Below are positions 12,118 through 25,697 of a DNA stretch of 64,000 bases, one piece after another (the stretch's first letter is position 1; every line of letters begins with the position of its first letter). Under the pieces are notes generated by a model, which had not been told where the DNA came from, ran no database searches, and saw only the letters and a list, made by a program, of their open reading frames with translations. The position numbers were made by a program, and so were the translations under genes. This DNA is from Sepiola atlantica (lineage: Eukaryota; Mollusca; Cephalopoda; Sepiida; Sepiolidae), in assembly GCA_963556195.1 (NCBI GenBank), contig CAUVYP010000252.1, forward strand, positions 1 to 64,000. The letters are read 5' to 3'.

Positions 12118-14720
12118 TTTAGCGCGTTTTAAAGTTGATATCGCTTTTGTTTATAACTTCCACATTTATTCGAATTGTGCCACGAAACTTTGCAGACAGT
12201 CGCGGAGACACATGTTCTACTGAAGTACCAAGTTTCAGAAGTGCAGCTCTTGTACTGCCGGAGATATGTCGATACAAACTGAATACGCAAAACATCAACA
12301 AAATTTAGCGCGTTTTAAAGTTGATATCGCTTTTGTTTATAACTTCCACATTTATTCGAATTGTGCAACGAAACTTTGCAGACAGTCGCGGAGACACATT
12401 TTCTACTGAAGTACCAAGGTTCAGAAGTGCAGCTTTTGTACTGCCGGAGATATGTCGATACAAACTGAATACGCAAAACATCAACAAAATTTAGCGCGTT
12501 TTAAAGTTGATATCGCTTTTGTTTATAACTTCAACATGTATTCGAATTGTGCAACGAAACTTTGCAGACAGTCGCGGAGACACATGTTCTACTGAAGTAC
12601 CAAGTTTCAGAAGTGCAGCTCTTGTACTGCCGGAGATATGTCGATACAAACTGAATACGCAAAACATCAACAAAATTTAGCGCGTTTTAAAGTTGATATC
12701 GCTTTTGTTTATAACTTCCACATTTATTCGAATTGTGCAACGAAACTTTGCAGACAGTCGCGGAGACACATTTTCTACTGAAGTACCAAGTTTCAGAAGT
12801 GCAGCTCTTGTACTGCCGGAGATATGTCGATACAAACTGAATACGCAAAACATCAACAAAATTTAGCGTGTTTTAATGTTGATATCGCTTTTGTTTATAA
12901 CTTCTACATGTATTCGAATTGTGCAACGAAACTTTGCAGACAGTCGCGGAGACACATGTTCTACTGAAGTACCAAGTTTCAGAAGTGCAGCTCTTGTACT
13001 GCCGGAGATATCTCGATACAAACTGAATACGCAAAACATCAACAAAATTTAGCGCGTTTTAAAGTTGATATCGCTTTTGTTTATAACTTCCACATTTATT
13101 CGAATTGTGCAACGAAACTTTGCAGACAGTCGCGGAGACACATGTTCTACTGAAGTACCAAGTTTCAGAAGTGCAGCTCTTGTACTGCCGGAGATATGTC
13201 GATACAAACTGAATACGCAAAAAACCAACAAAATTTAGCGCGTTTTAAAGTTGATATCGCTTTTGTTTATAACTTCCACATTTATTCGAATTGTGCAACG
13301 AAACTTTGCAGACAGTCTCGAATAGGCCTTTTCTACTGAAGTACCAAGTTTTAGAAGTGCAGCTCTTGTACTGCCGGAGATATGTCGATACAAACTGAAT
13401 ACGCAAAACATCAACAAAATTTAGCGCGTTTTAAAGTTGATACCGCTTTTTTTTATAACTTCCACATTTATTCGAATTGTGCAACGAAACTTTGCAGACA
13501 GTCTCAAATAGGCCTTTTCTACTGAAGTACCAAGTTTCAGAAGTGCAGCTCTTGTACTGCCGGAGATCTTTAGATACAAACTGAATACGCAAAACATCAA
13601 CAAAATTTAGCGCGTTTTAAAGTTGATATCGCTTTTGTTTATAACTTCCCCATTTATTCGAATTGTGCCACGAAACTTTGCAGACAGTCGGGGAGACACA
13701 TGTTCTACTGAAGTACCAAGTTTCAGAAGTGCAGCTGTTGTACTGCCGGAGATATGTCGATACAAACTGAATACGCAAAACATCAACAAAATTTAGCGCG
13801 TTTTAAAGTTGATATCGCTTTTGTTTATAACTTGCACATTTATTCGAATTGTGCAACGAAACTTTGCAGACAGTCTCGAATAGGCCTTTTCTACTGAAGC
13901 ACCAGTGTCAGAAGTGCAGCTCTTGTACTGCCGGAGATATGTCGATACAAACTGAATACGCAAAACATCAACAAAATTTAGCGCGTTTTAAAATTGATAT
14001 CGCTTTTGTTTATAACTTCCACATTTATTCGAATTGTGCAACGAAACTTTGCAGACAGTCTCGAATAGGCCTTTTCTACTGAAGTACCAAGTTTCAGAAG
14101 TGCAGCTCTTGTACTGCCGGAGATATGTCGATACAAACTGAATACGCAAAACATCAACAAAATTTAGCGCGTTTTAAAGTTGATATCGCTTTTGTTTATA
14201 ACTTCCCCATTTATTCGAATTGTGCAACGAAACTTTGCAGACAGTCGCGGAGACACATTTTCTACTGAAGTACCAAGGTTCAGAAGTGCAGCTCTTGTAC
14301 TGCCGGAGATATGTCGATACAAACTGAATACGCAAAACATCAACAAAATTTAGCGCGTTTTAAAGTTGATATCGCTTTTGTTTATAACTTCCACATTTAT
14401 TCGAATTGTGCAACGAAACTTTGCAGACAGTCGCGGAGACACATGTTCTACTGAAGTACCAAGGTTCAGAAGTGCAGCTCTTGTACTGCCGGAGATATGT
14501 CGATACAAACTGAATACGAAAAACATCAACAAAATTTAGCGCGTTTTAATGTTGATATCGCTTTTGTTTATAACTTCCACATGTATTCGAATTGTGCAAC
14601 GAAACTTTGCAGACAGTCGCGGAGACACATGTTCTACTGAAGTACCAAGTTTCAGAAGTGCAGCTCTTGTACTGCCGGAGATATGTCGATACAAACTGAA
14701 TACGCAAAACATCAACAAAA

Positions 14721-16022
14721 TTTAGCGCGTTTTAAAGTTGATATCGCTATTGTTTATAACTTCCACATTTATTCGAATTGTGCAACGAAACTTTGAATAT
14801 AGTCTCGAATAGGCCTTTTCTACTGAAGTACAAAGTTTCAGAAGTGCAGCTCTTGTACTGCCGGAGATATTTCGATACAAACTGAATACGCAAAAAACCA
14901 ACAAAATTTAGCGCGTTTTAAAGTTGATATCGCTTTTGTTTATAACTTCCACATTTATTCGAATTGTGTAACGAAACTTTGCAGACAGTCTCGAATAGGC
15001 CTCCTCTACTGAAGTACCAAGTTTCAGAAGTGCAGCTCTTGTACTGCCGGAGATATGTCGATACAAACTGAATACGCAAATCATCAACAAAATTTAGCGC
15101 GTTTTAATGTTGATATCGCTTTTGTTTATAACTTCCACATTTATTCGAATTGTGCAACGAAACTTTGCAGACAGTCTCAAATAGGCCTTTTCTACTGAAG
15201 TACCAAGGTTCAGAAGTGCAGCTCTTGTACTGCCGGAGATATGTCGATACAAACTGAATACGCAAAACATCAACAAAATTTAGCGCGTTTTAAAGTTGAT
15301 ATCGCTTTTGTTTATAACTTCCACATTTATTCGAATTGTGCAACGAAACTTTGCAGACAGTCTCGAATAGGCCTTTTCTACTGAAGTACCAAGTTTCAGA
15401 AGTGCAGCTCTTGTACTGCCGGAGATCTGTCGATACAAACTGAATACGCAAAACATCAACAAAATTTAGCGCGTTTTAAAGTTGATATCGCTTTTGTTTA
15501 TAACTTCCACATTTATTCGAATTGTGCCACGAAACTTTGCAGACAGTCGCGGAGACACATGTTCTACTGAAGTACCAAGTTTCAGAAGTGCAGCTCTTGT
15601 ACTGCCGGAGATATGTCGATACAAACTGAATACGCAAAACATCAACAAAATTTAGCGAATTTTAAAGTTGATATCCCTTTTGTTTATAACTTCCACATTT
15701 ATTCGAATTGTGCAACGAAACTTTGCAGACAGTCTCGAATAGGTTTTTTCTACTGAAGCACCAAGTGTCAGAAGTGCAGCTCTTGTACTGCCGGAGATAT
15801 GTTGATACAAACTGAATACGCAAAACATCAACAAAATTTAGCGCGTTTTAAAGTTGATATCGCTTTTGTTTATAACTTCCACATTTATTCGAATTGTGCA
15901 ACGAAACTTTGCAGACAGTCTCGAATAGGCCTTTTCTTCTGAAGTACACAGTTTAACAAGTGCAGTTCTTGTACTGCCGGAGATATGTCGATACAAACTG
16001 AATACGCAAAACATCAACAAAA
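14721..16022 (+). repeat. Start of a 13-mer HOR (7 monomers shared with 17140-18441)
   Basis: Seven monomers beginning with the gaatatagtc copy recur 2,419 bp later (13 monomers + 1 bp). The eighth monomer differs at the second site, where the 20-mer HOR takes over. The intact 13-mer pair is preserved in the duplicate block at 31276-36113. Confidence 0.85.
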
Positions 16023-16564
16023 TTTAGCGCGTTTTAAAGTTGATATCGCTTTTGTTTATAACTTCCACATTTATTCGAATTGTGCAACGAAACTTTGCAG
16101 ACAGTCGCGGAGACACATTTTCTACTGAAGTACGAAGGTTCAGAAGTGCAGCTCTTGTACTGCCGGAGATATGTCGATACAAACTGAATACGCAAAACAT
16201 CAACAAAATTTAGCGCGTTTTAATGTTGATATCGCTTTTGTTTATAACTTCCACATGTATTCGAATTGTGCAACGAAACTTTGCAGACAGTCGCGGAGAC
16301 ACATGTTCTACTGAAGTACCAAGTTTCAGAAGTGCAGCTCTTGTACTGGCGGAGATATGTCGATACAAACTGAATACGCAAAAAACCAACAAAATTTAGC
16401 GCGTTTTAAAGTTGATATCGCTTTTGTTTATAACTTCCACATTTATTCGAATTGTGCAACGAAACTTTGCAGACAGTCTCGAATAGGCCTCCTCTACTGA
16501 AGTACCAAGTTTCAGAAGTGCAGCTCTTGTACTGCCGGAGATATGTCGATACAAACTGAATACG

Positions 16565-16572
16565 CCCAAACA
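16565..16572 (+). repeat. 187-bp monomer: inherited 1-bp insertion
   Basis: gcccaaac replaces gcaaaac. The same insertion is at about 33119 and 35538, all three within HOR copies of one ancestral monomer. This independently confirms the long-range duplication and the 13-mer pair. Confidence 0.88.
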
Positions 16573-17139
16573 TCAACAAAATTTAGCGCGTTTTAAAGTT
16601 GATATCGCTTTTGTTTATAACTTCTACATTTATTCGAATTGTGCAACGAAACTTTGCAGACAGTCTCAAACAGGCCTTTTCTACTGAAGTACCAAGTTTC
16701 AGAAGTGCAGCTCTTGTACTGCCGGAGATCTGTCGATACAAACTGAATACGCAAAACATCAACAAAATTTAGCGCGTTTTAAAGTTGATATCGCTTTTGT
16801 TTATAACTTCCCCATTTATTCGAATTGTGCCACGAAACTTTGCAGACAGTCGCCGAGACACATGTTCTACTGAAGTACCAAGTTTCAGAAGTGCAGCTCT
16901 GGTACTGCCGGAGATATGTCGATACAAACTGAATACGCAAAACATCAACAAAATTTAGCGCGTTTTAATGTTGATATCGCTTTTGTTTATAACTTCCACA
17001 TGTATTCGAATTGTGCAACGAAACTTTGCAGACAGTAGCGGAGACACATGTTCTACTGAAGTACCAAGTTTCAGAAGTGCAGCTCTTGTACTGCCGGAGA
17101 TATGTCGATACAAACTGAATACGCAAAACATCAACAAAA

Positions 17140-20100
17140 TTTAGCGCGTTTTAAAGTTGATATCGCTTTTGTTTATAACTTCCACATTTATTCGAATTGT
17201 GCAACGAAACTTTGAATATAGTCTCGAATAGGCCTTTTCTACTGAAGTACAAAGTTTCAGAAGTGCAGCTCTTGTACTGCCGGAGATATGTCGATACAAA
17301 CTGAATACGCAAAAAACCAACAAAATTTAGCGCGTTTTAAAGTTGATATCGCTTTTGTTTATAACTTCCACATTTATTCGAATTGTGTAACGAAACTTTG
17401 CAGACAGTCTCGAATAGGCCTCCTCTACTGAAGTACCAAGTTTCAGAAGTGCAGCTCTTGTACTGCCGGAGATATGTCGATACAAACTGAATACGCAAAT
17501 CATCAACAAAATTTAGCGCGTTTTAATGTTGATATCGCTTTTGTTTATAACTTCCACATTTATTCGAATTGTGCAACGAACCTTTGCAGACAGTCTCAAA
17601 TAGGCCTTTTCTACTGAAGTACCAAGGTTCAGAAGTGCAGCTCTTGTACTGCCGGAGATATGTCGATACAAACTGAATACGCAAAACATCAACAAAATTT
17701 AGCGCGTTTTAAAGTTGATATCGCTTTTGTTTATAACTTCCACATTTATTCGAATTGTGCAACGAAACTTTGCAGACAGTCTCGAATAGGCCTTTTCTAC
17801 TGAAGTACCAAGTTTCAGAAGTGCAGCTCTTGTACTGCCGGAGATCTGTCGATACAAACTGAATACGCAAAACATCAACAAAATTTAGCGCGTTTTAAAG
17901 TTGATATCGCTTTTGTTTATAACTTCCACATTTATTCGAATTGTGCCACGAAACTTTGCAGACAGTCGCGGAGACACATGTTCTACTGAAGTACCAAGTT
18001 TCAGAAGTGCAGCTCTTGTACTGCCGGAGATATGTCGATACAAACTGAATACGCAAAACATCAACAAAATTTAGCGAATTTTAAAGTTGATATCCCTTTT
18101 GTTTATAACTTCCACATTTATTCGAATTGTGCAACGAAACTTTGCAGACAGTCTCGAATAGGCCTTTTCTACTGAAGCACCAAGTGTCAGAAGTGCAGCT
18201 CTTGTACTGCCGGAGATATGTTGATACAAACTGAATACGCAAAACATCAACAAAATTTAGCGCGTTTTAAAGTTGATATCGCTTTTGTTTATAACTTCCA
18301 CATTTATTCGAATTGTGCAACGAAACTTTGCAGACAGTCTCGAATAGGCCTTTTCTTCTGAAGTACCAAGTTTCAGAAGTGCAGTTCTTGTACTGCCGGA
18401 GATATGTCGATACAAACTGAATACGCAAAACATCAACAAAATTTAGCGCGTTTTAAAGTTGATATCGCTTTTGTTTATAACTTCCACATTTATTCGAATT
18501 GTGCAACGAAACTTTGCAGACAGTCTCAAATATGCCTTTTCTACTGAAGTACCAAGTTTCAGAAGTGCAGCTCTTGTACTGCCGGAGATATGTCGATACA
18601 AACTGAATACGCAAAACATCAACAAAATTTAGCGCGTTTTAAAGTTGATATCGCTTTTGTTTATAACTTCCACATTTATTCGAATTGTGCAACGAAACTT
18701 TGCAGACAGTCGCGGAAACACATGTTCTACTGAAGTACCAAGTTTCAGAAGTGCAGCTCTTGTACTGCCGGAGATATGTCAATACAAACAGAATACGCAA
18801 AACATCAACAAAATTTAGCGCGTTTTAAAGTTGATATCGCTTTTTTTTTATAACTTCCACATTTATTCGAATTGTGCAACGAAACTTTGCAGACACCCTC
18901 GAATAGGCCTTTTCTACTGAAGCACCAAGTGTCAGAAGTGCAGCTCTTGTACTGCCGGAGATATGTCGATACAAACTGAATACGCAAAACATCAACAAAA
19001 TTTAGCGCGTTTTAAAGTTGATATCGCTTTTGTTTATAACTTCCACATTTATTCGAATTGTGCCACGAAACTTTGCAGACAGTCGCGGAAACACATGTTC
19101 TACTGAAGTACCAAGTTTCAGAAGTGCAGCTCTTGTACTGCCGGAGATATGTCGATACAAACTGAATACGCAAAACATCAACAAAATTTAGCGCGTTTTA
19201 AAGTTGATATCGCTTTTGTTTATAACTTCCACATTTATTCGAATTGTGCAACGAAACTTTGCAGACACTCTCGAATAGGCCTTTTCTACTGAAGCACCAA
19301 GTGTCAGAAGTGCAGCTCTTGTACTGCCGGAGATATGTCGATACAAACTGAATACGCAAATCATCAACAAAATTTAGCGCGTTTTAATGTTGATATCGCT
19401 TTTGTTTATAACTTCCACATTTATTCGAATTGTGCAATGAAACTTTGCAGACAGTCTCGAATAGGCCTTTTCTACTGAAGTACAAAGTTTCAGAAGTGCA
19501 GCTCTTGTACTGCCGGAGATATGTCGATACAAACTGAATACGCAAAACATCAACAAAATTTAGCGCGTTTTAAAGTTGATATCGCTTTTGTTTATAACTT
19601 CCACATTTATTCGAATTGTGCAACGAAACTTTGCAGACAGTCTCAAATATGCCTTTTCTACTGAAGTACCAAGTTTCAGAAGTGCAGCTCTTGTACTGCC
19701 GGAGATATGTCGATACAAACTGAATACGCAAAACATCAACAACATTTAGCGCGTTTTAAAGTTGATATCGCTTTTGTTTATAACTTCCACATTTATTCGA
19801 ATTGTGCAACGAAACTTTGCAGACAGTCGCGGAGACACATTTTCTACTGAAGTACCAAGGTTCAGAAGTGCAGCTCTTGTACTGCCGGAGATATGTCGAT
19901 ACAAACTGAATACGCAAAACATCAACAAAATTTAGCGCGTTTTAAAGTTGATATCGCTTTTGTTTATAACTTCCACATTTATTCGAATTGTGCAACGAAA
20001 CTTTGCAGACAGTCGCTGAGACACATTTTCTACTGAAGTACCAGGTTTCAGAAGTGCAGCTCTTGTACTGCCGGAGATATGTCGATACAAACTGAATACG

Positions 20101-20860
20101 CAAAACATCAACAAAATTTAGCGCGTTTTAATGTTGATATCGCTTTTGTTTATAACTTCCACATTTATTCGAATTGTGCAACGAAACTTTGCAGACAGTC
20201 GCGGAGACACATTTTCTACTGAAGTACCAGGTTTCAGAAGTGCAGCTCTTGTACTGCCGGAGATATGTCGATACAAACTGAATACGCAAAACATCAACAA
20301 AATTTAGCGCGTTTTAAAGTTGATATCGCTTTTGTTTATAACTTCCACATTTATTCGAATTGTGCAACGAAACTTTGCAGACCGTCTCGAATAGGCCTTT
20401 TCTACTAAAGTACAAAGTTTCAGAAGTGCAGCTCTTGTACTGCCGGAGATATGTCGATACAAACTGAATACGCAAAACATCAACAAAATTTAGCGCGTTT
20501 TAATGTTAATATCGCTTTTGTTTATAACTTCCACATTTATTCGAATTGTGCAACGAAACTTTGCAGACAGTCTCAAACAGGCCTTTTCTACTGAAGTACC
20601 AAGTTTCAGAAGTGCAGCTCTTGTACTGCCGGAGATCTGTCGATACAAACTGAATACGCAAAACATCAACAAAATTTAGCGCGTTTTAATGTTGATATCG
20701 CTTTTGTTTATAACTTCCACATTTATTCGAATTGTGCAACGAAACTTTGCAGACAGTCTCAAATAGGCCTTTTCTACTGAAGTACCAAGTTTCAGAAGTG
20801 CAGCTCTTGTACTGCCGGAGATATGTCGATACAAACTGAATACGCAAAACATCAACAAAA
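17140..20860 (+). repeat. 20-mer HOR, copy 1 (3,721 bp)
   Basis: Twenty monomers (3,720 bp plus one inserted T near 18845) that recur immediately at 20861. Markers shared by both copies: gaatatagtc, cgaacctttg, tttagcgaatt with tatcccttt, gtcaatacaaacagaat, a nine-T run, gacaccctcg, tgcaatgaaac and ccaggtttcag. Before 17140 and after 24581 the two offset positions no longer match, so this is a clean two-copy tandem duplication. Confidence 0.93.
18841..18849 (+). repeat. Nine-T run, inherited 1-bp insertion
   Basis: ttttgttt of the consensus has become an uninterrupted run of nine T. An identical run lies at 22562-22570 in the second 20-mer copy. Confidence 0.88.
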
Positions 20861-23800
20861 TTTAGCGCGTTTTAAAGTTGATATCGCTTTTGTTTATAAC
20901 TTCCACATTTATTCGAATTGTGCAACGAAACTTTGAATATAGTCTCGAATAGGCCTTTTCTACTGAAGTACAAAGTTTCAGAAGTGCAGCTCTTGTACTG
21001 CCGGAGATATGTCGATACAAACTGAATACGCAAAAAACCAACAAAATTTAGCGCGTTTTAAAGTTGATATCGCTTTTGTTTATAACTTCCACATTTATTC
21101 GAATTGTGTAACGAAACTTTGCAGACAGTCTCGAATAGGCCTCCTCTACTGAAGTACCAAGTTTCAGAAGTGCAGCTCTTGTACTGCCGGAGATATGTCG
21201 ATACAAACTGAATACGCAAATCATCAACAAAATTTAGCGCGTTTTAATGTTGATATCGCTTTTGTTTATAACTTCCACATTTATTCGAATTGTGCAACGA
21301 ACCTTTGCAGACAGTCTCAAATAGGCCTTTTCTACTGAAGTACCAAGGTTCAGAAGTGCAGCTCTTGTACTGCCGGAGATATGTCGATACAAACTGAATA
21401 CGCAAAACATCAACAAAATTTAGCGCGTTTTAAAGTTGATATCGCTTTTGTTTATAACTTCCACATTTATTCGAATTGTGCAACGAAACTTTGCAGACAG
21501 TCTCGAATAGGCCTTTTCTACTGAAGTACCAAGTTTCAGAAGTGCAGCTCTTGTACTGCCGGAGATCTGTCGATACAAACTGAATACGCAAAACATCAAC
21601 AAAATTTAGCGCGTTTTAAAGTTGATATCGCTTTTGTTTATAACTTCCACATTTATTCGAATTGTGCCACGAAACTTTGCAGACAGTCGCGGAGACACAT
21701 GTTCTACTGAAGTACCAAGTTTCAGAAGTGCAGCTCTTGTACTGCCGGAGATATGTCGATACAAACTGAATACGCAAAACATCAACAAAATTTAGCGAAT
21801 TTTAAAGTTGATATCCCTTTTGTTTATAACTTCCACATTTATTCGAATTGTGCAACGAAACTTTGCAGACAGTCTCGAATAGGCCTTTTCTACTGAAGCA
21901 CCAAGTGTCAGAAGTGCAGCTCTTGTACTGCCGGAGATATGTTGATACAAACTGAATACGCAAAACATCAACAAAATTTAGCGCGTTTTAAAGTTGATAT
22001 CGCTTTTGTTTATAACTTCCACATTTATTCGAATTGTGCAACGAAACTTTGCAGACAGTCTCGAATAGGCCTTTTCTTCTGAAGTACCAAGTTTCAGAAG
22101 TGCAGTTCTTGTACTGCCGGAGATATGTCGATACAAACTGAATACGCAAAACATCAACAAAATTTAGCGCGTTTTAAAGTTGATATCGCTTTTGTTTATA
22201 ACTTCCACATTTATTCGAATTGTGCAACGAAACTTTGCAGACAGTCTCAAATATGCCTTTTCTACTGAAGTACCAAGTTTCAGAAGTGCAGCTCTTGTAC
22301 TGCCGGAGATATGTCGATACAAACTGAATACGCAAAACATCAACAAAATTTAGCGCGTTTTAAAGTTGATATCGCTTTTGTTTATAACTTCCACATTTAT
22401 TCGAATTGTGCAACGAAACTTTGCAGACAGTCGCGGAAACACATGTTCTACTGAAGTACCAAGTTTCAGAAGTGCAGCTCTTGTACTGCCGGAGATATGT
22501 CAATACAAACAGAATACGCAAAACATCAACAAAATTTAGCGCGTTTTAAAGTTGATATCGCTTTTTTTTTATAACTTCCACATTTATTCGAATTGTGCAA
22601 CGAAACTTTGCAGACACCCTCGAATAGGCCTTTTCTACTGAAGCACCAAGTGTCAGAAGTGCAGCTCTTGTACTGCCGGAGATATGTCGATACAAACTGA
22701 ATACGCAAAACATCAACAAAATTTAGCGCGTTTTAAAGTTGATATCGCTTTTGTTTATAACTTCCACATTTATTCGAATTGTGCCACGAAACTTTGCAGA
22801 CAGTCGCGGAAACACATGTTCTACTGAAGTACCAAGTTTCAGAAGTGCAGCTCTTGTACTGCCGGAGATATGTCGATACAAACTGAATACGCAAAACATC
22901 AACAAAATTTAGCGCGTTTTAAAGTTGATATCGCTTTTGTTTATAACTTCCACATTTATTCGAATTGTGCAACGAAACTTTGCAGACACTCTCGAATAGG
23001 CCTTTTCTACTGAAGCACCAAGTGTCAGAAGTGCAGCTCTTGTACTGCCGGAGATATGTCGATACAAACTGAATACGCAAATCATCAACAAAATTTAGCG
23101 CGTTTTAATGTTGATATCGCTTTTGTTTATAACTTCCACATTTATTCGAATTGTGCAATGAAACTTTGCAGACAGTCTCGAATAGGCCTTTTCTACTGAA
23201 GTACAAAGTTTCAGAAGTGCAGCTCTTGTACTGCCGGAGATATGTCGATACAAACTGAATACGCAAAACATCAACAAAATTTAGCGCGTTTTAAAGTTGA
23301 TATCGCTTTTGTTTATAACTTCCACATTTATTCGAATTGTGCAACGAAACTTTGCAGACAGTCTCGAATAGGCCTCCTCTACTGGAGTACCAAGTTTCAG
23401 AAGTGCAGCTCTTGTACTGCCGGAGATATGTCGATACAAACTGAATACGCAAAACATCAACAACATTTAGCGCGTTTTAAAGTTGATATCGCTTTTGTTT
23501 ATAACTTCCCCATTTATTCGAATTGTGCAACGAAACTTTGCAGACAGTCGCGGAGACACATTTTCTACTGAAGTACCAAGGTTCAGAAGTGCAGCTCTTG
23601 TACTGCCGGAGATATGTCGATACAAACTGAATACGCAAAACATCAACAAAATTTAGCGCGTTTTAAAGTTGATATCGCTTTTGTTTATAACTTCCACATT
23701 TATTCGAATTGTGCAACGAAACTTTGCAGACAGTCGCTGAGACACATTTTCTACTGAAGTACCAGGTTTCAGAAGTGCAGCTCTTGTACTGCCGGAGATA

Positions 23801-24581
23801 TGTCGATACAAACTGAATACGCAAAACATCAACAAAATTTAGCGCGTTTTAATGTTGATATCGCTTTTGTTTATAACTTCCACATTTATTCGAATTGTGC
23901 AACGAAACTTTGCAGACAGTCGCGGAGACACATTTTCTACTGAAGTACCAGGTTTCAGAAGTGCAGCTCTTGTACTGCCGGAGATATGTCGATACAAACT
24001 GAATACGCAAAACATCAACAAAATTTAGCGCGTTTTAAAGTTGATATCGCTTTTGTTTATAACTTCCACATTTATTCGAATTGTGCAACGAAACTTTGCA
24101 GACCGTCTCGAATAGGCCTTTTCTACTAAAGTACAAAGTTTCAGAAGTGCAGCTCTTGTACTGCCGGAGATATGTCGATACAAACTGAATACGCAAAACA
24201 TCAACAAAATTTAGCGCGTTTTAATGTTAATATCGCTTTTGTTTATAACTTCCACATTTATTCGAATTGTGCAACGAAACTTTGCAGACAGTCTCAAACA
24301 GGCCTTTTCTACTGAAGTACCAAGTTTCAGAAGTGCAGCTCTTGTACTGCCGGAGATCTGTCGATACAAACTGAATACGCAAAACATCAACAAAATTTAG
24401 CGCGTTTTAATGTTGATATCGCTTTTGTTTATAACTTCCACATTTATTCGAATTGTGCAACGAAACTTTGCAGACAGTCTCAAATAGGCCTTTTCTACTG
24501 AAGTACCAAGTTTCAGAAGTGCAGCTCTTGTACTGCCGGAGATATGTCGATACAAACTGAATACGCAAAACATCAACAAAA
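20861..24581 (+). repeat. 20-mer HOR, copy 2 (3,721 bp)
   Basis: Nearly identical to 17140-20860. The differences I see are one clustered tract in the monomer at 23280 (tctcgaataggcctcctc...ctggag in place of tctcaaatatgcctttt...ctgaag) and one base in the next monomer (cttccccat for cttccacat). The rest read the same on inspection. Confidence 0.92.
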
Positions 24582-25697
24582 TTTAGCGCGTTTTAATGTT
24601 GATATCGCTTTTGTTTATAACTTCCACATGTATTCGAATTGTGCAACGAAACTTTGCAGACAGTCGCGGAGACACATGTTCTACTGAAGTACCAAGTTTC
24701 AGAAGTGCAGCTCTTGTACTGCCGGAGATATGTCGATACAAACTGAATACGCAAAACATCAACAAAATTTAGCGCGTTTTAAAGTTGATATCGCTTTTGT
24801 TTATAACTTCCACATTTATTCGAATTGTGCAACGAAACTTTGCAGACAGTCTCAGATAGGCCTTTTCTACTATAGTACCAAGTTTCAGAAGTGCAGCCTT
24901 TGTACTGCCGGAGATATGTCGATACAAACTGAATACGCAAAACATCAACAAAATTTAGCGCGTTTTAATGTTGATATCGCTTTTGTTTATAACTTCCACA
25001 TTTATTCGAATTGTGCAACGAAACTTTGCAGACAGTCTCAAATAGGCCTTTTCGACTGAAGTGCCAAGTTTCAGAAGTGCAGCTCTTGTACTGCCGGAGA
25101 TATGTCGATACAAACTGAATACGCAAAACATCAACAAAATTTAGCGCGTTTTAAAGTTGATATCGCTTTTGTTTATAACTTCCACATTTATTCGAATTGT
25201 GCAACGAAACTTTGCAGATAGTCTCGAATAGGCCGTTTCTACTGAAGTACAAAGTTTCAGAAGTGCAGCTCTTGTACTGCCGGAGATATGTCGATACAAA
25301 CTGAATACGCAAAAAACCAACAAAATTTAGCGCGTTTTAAAGTTGATATCGCTTTTGTTTATAACTTCCACATTTATTCGAATTGTGCAACGAAACTTTG
25401 CAGACAGTCTCGAATAGGCCTTTTCTACTGAAAGTCAAAGTTTCAGAAGTGCAGCTCTTGTACTGCCGGAGATATGTCGATACAAACTGAATACGCAAAA
25501 CATCAACAAAATTTAGCGCGTTTTAATGTTAATATCGCTTTTGTTTATAACTTCCACATTTATTCGAATTGTGCAACGAAACTTTGCAGACAGTCTCAAA
25601 TAGGCCTTTTCTACTGAAGTACCAAGTTTCAGAAGTGCAGCTCTTGTACTGCCGGAGATCTGTCGATACAAACTGAATACGCAAAACATCAACAAAA
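24024..25697 (+). repeat. 9-monomer block, second copy
   Basis: Same monomer order as 10444-12117, with scattered differences: ctactaaag near 24126, tctcagatagg near 24851 and ttcgactgaagtgcc near 25051. It follows directly from the 20-mer HOR, so its first three monomers are also the last three of that HOR. Confidence 0.88.

Larger units (their letters stand above)
12490..18441 (+). repeat. 32-monomer block A of a long-range duplication
   Basis: The 32 monomers here match 29046-34996 in order, at an offset of 16,554-16,556 bp (89 monomers). Shared rare markers include cttcaacatg (first monomer), agcgtgttttaatg and gatatctcgat (third), gataccgc with a poly-T and gagatcttt (sixth), agtcggggag with gcagctgttg (seventh), tacgaaaaac (eleventh), gaatatagtc (thirteenth), cacagtttaac (nineteenth), tacgcccaaac (end of twenty-second), agtcgccgag (twenty-fourth) and agtagcgg (twenty-fifth). 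Confidence 0.92.

Noticed and set aside
18841..18849. Poly-T run as a possible RNA polymerase III terminator.
   Set aside because: It is a chance mutation (g to t plus one T) of the ordinary ttttgttt, with no A/B-box or tRNA-like sequence upstream. It occurs only in HOR copies of one monomer and a few similar variants.
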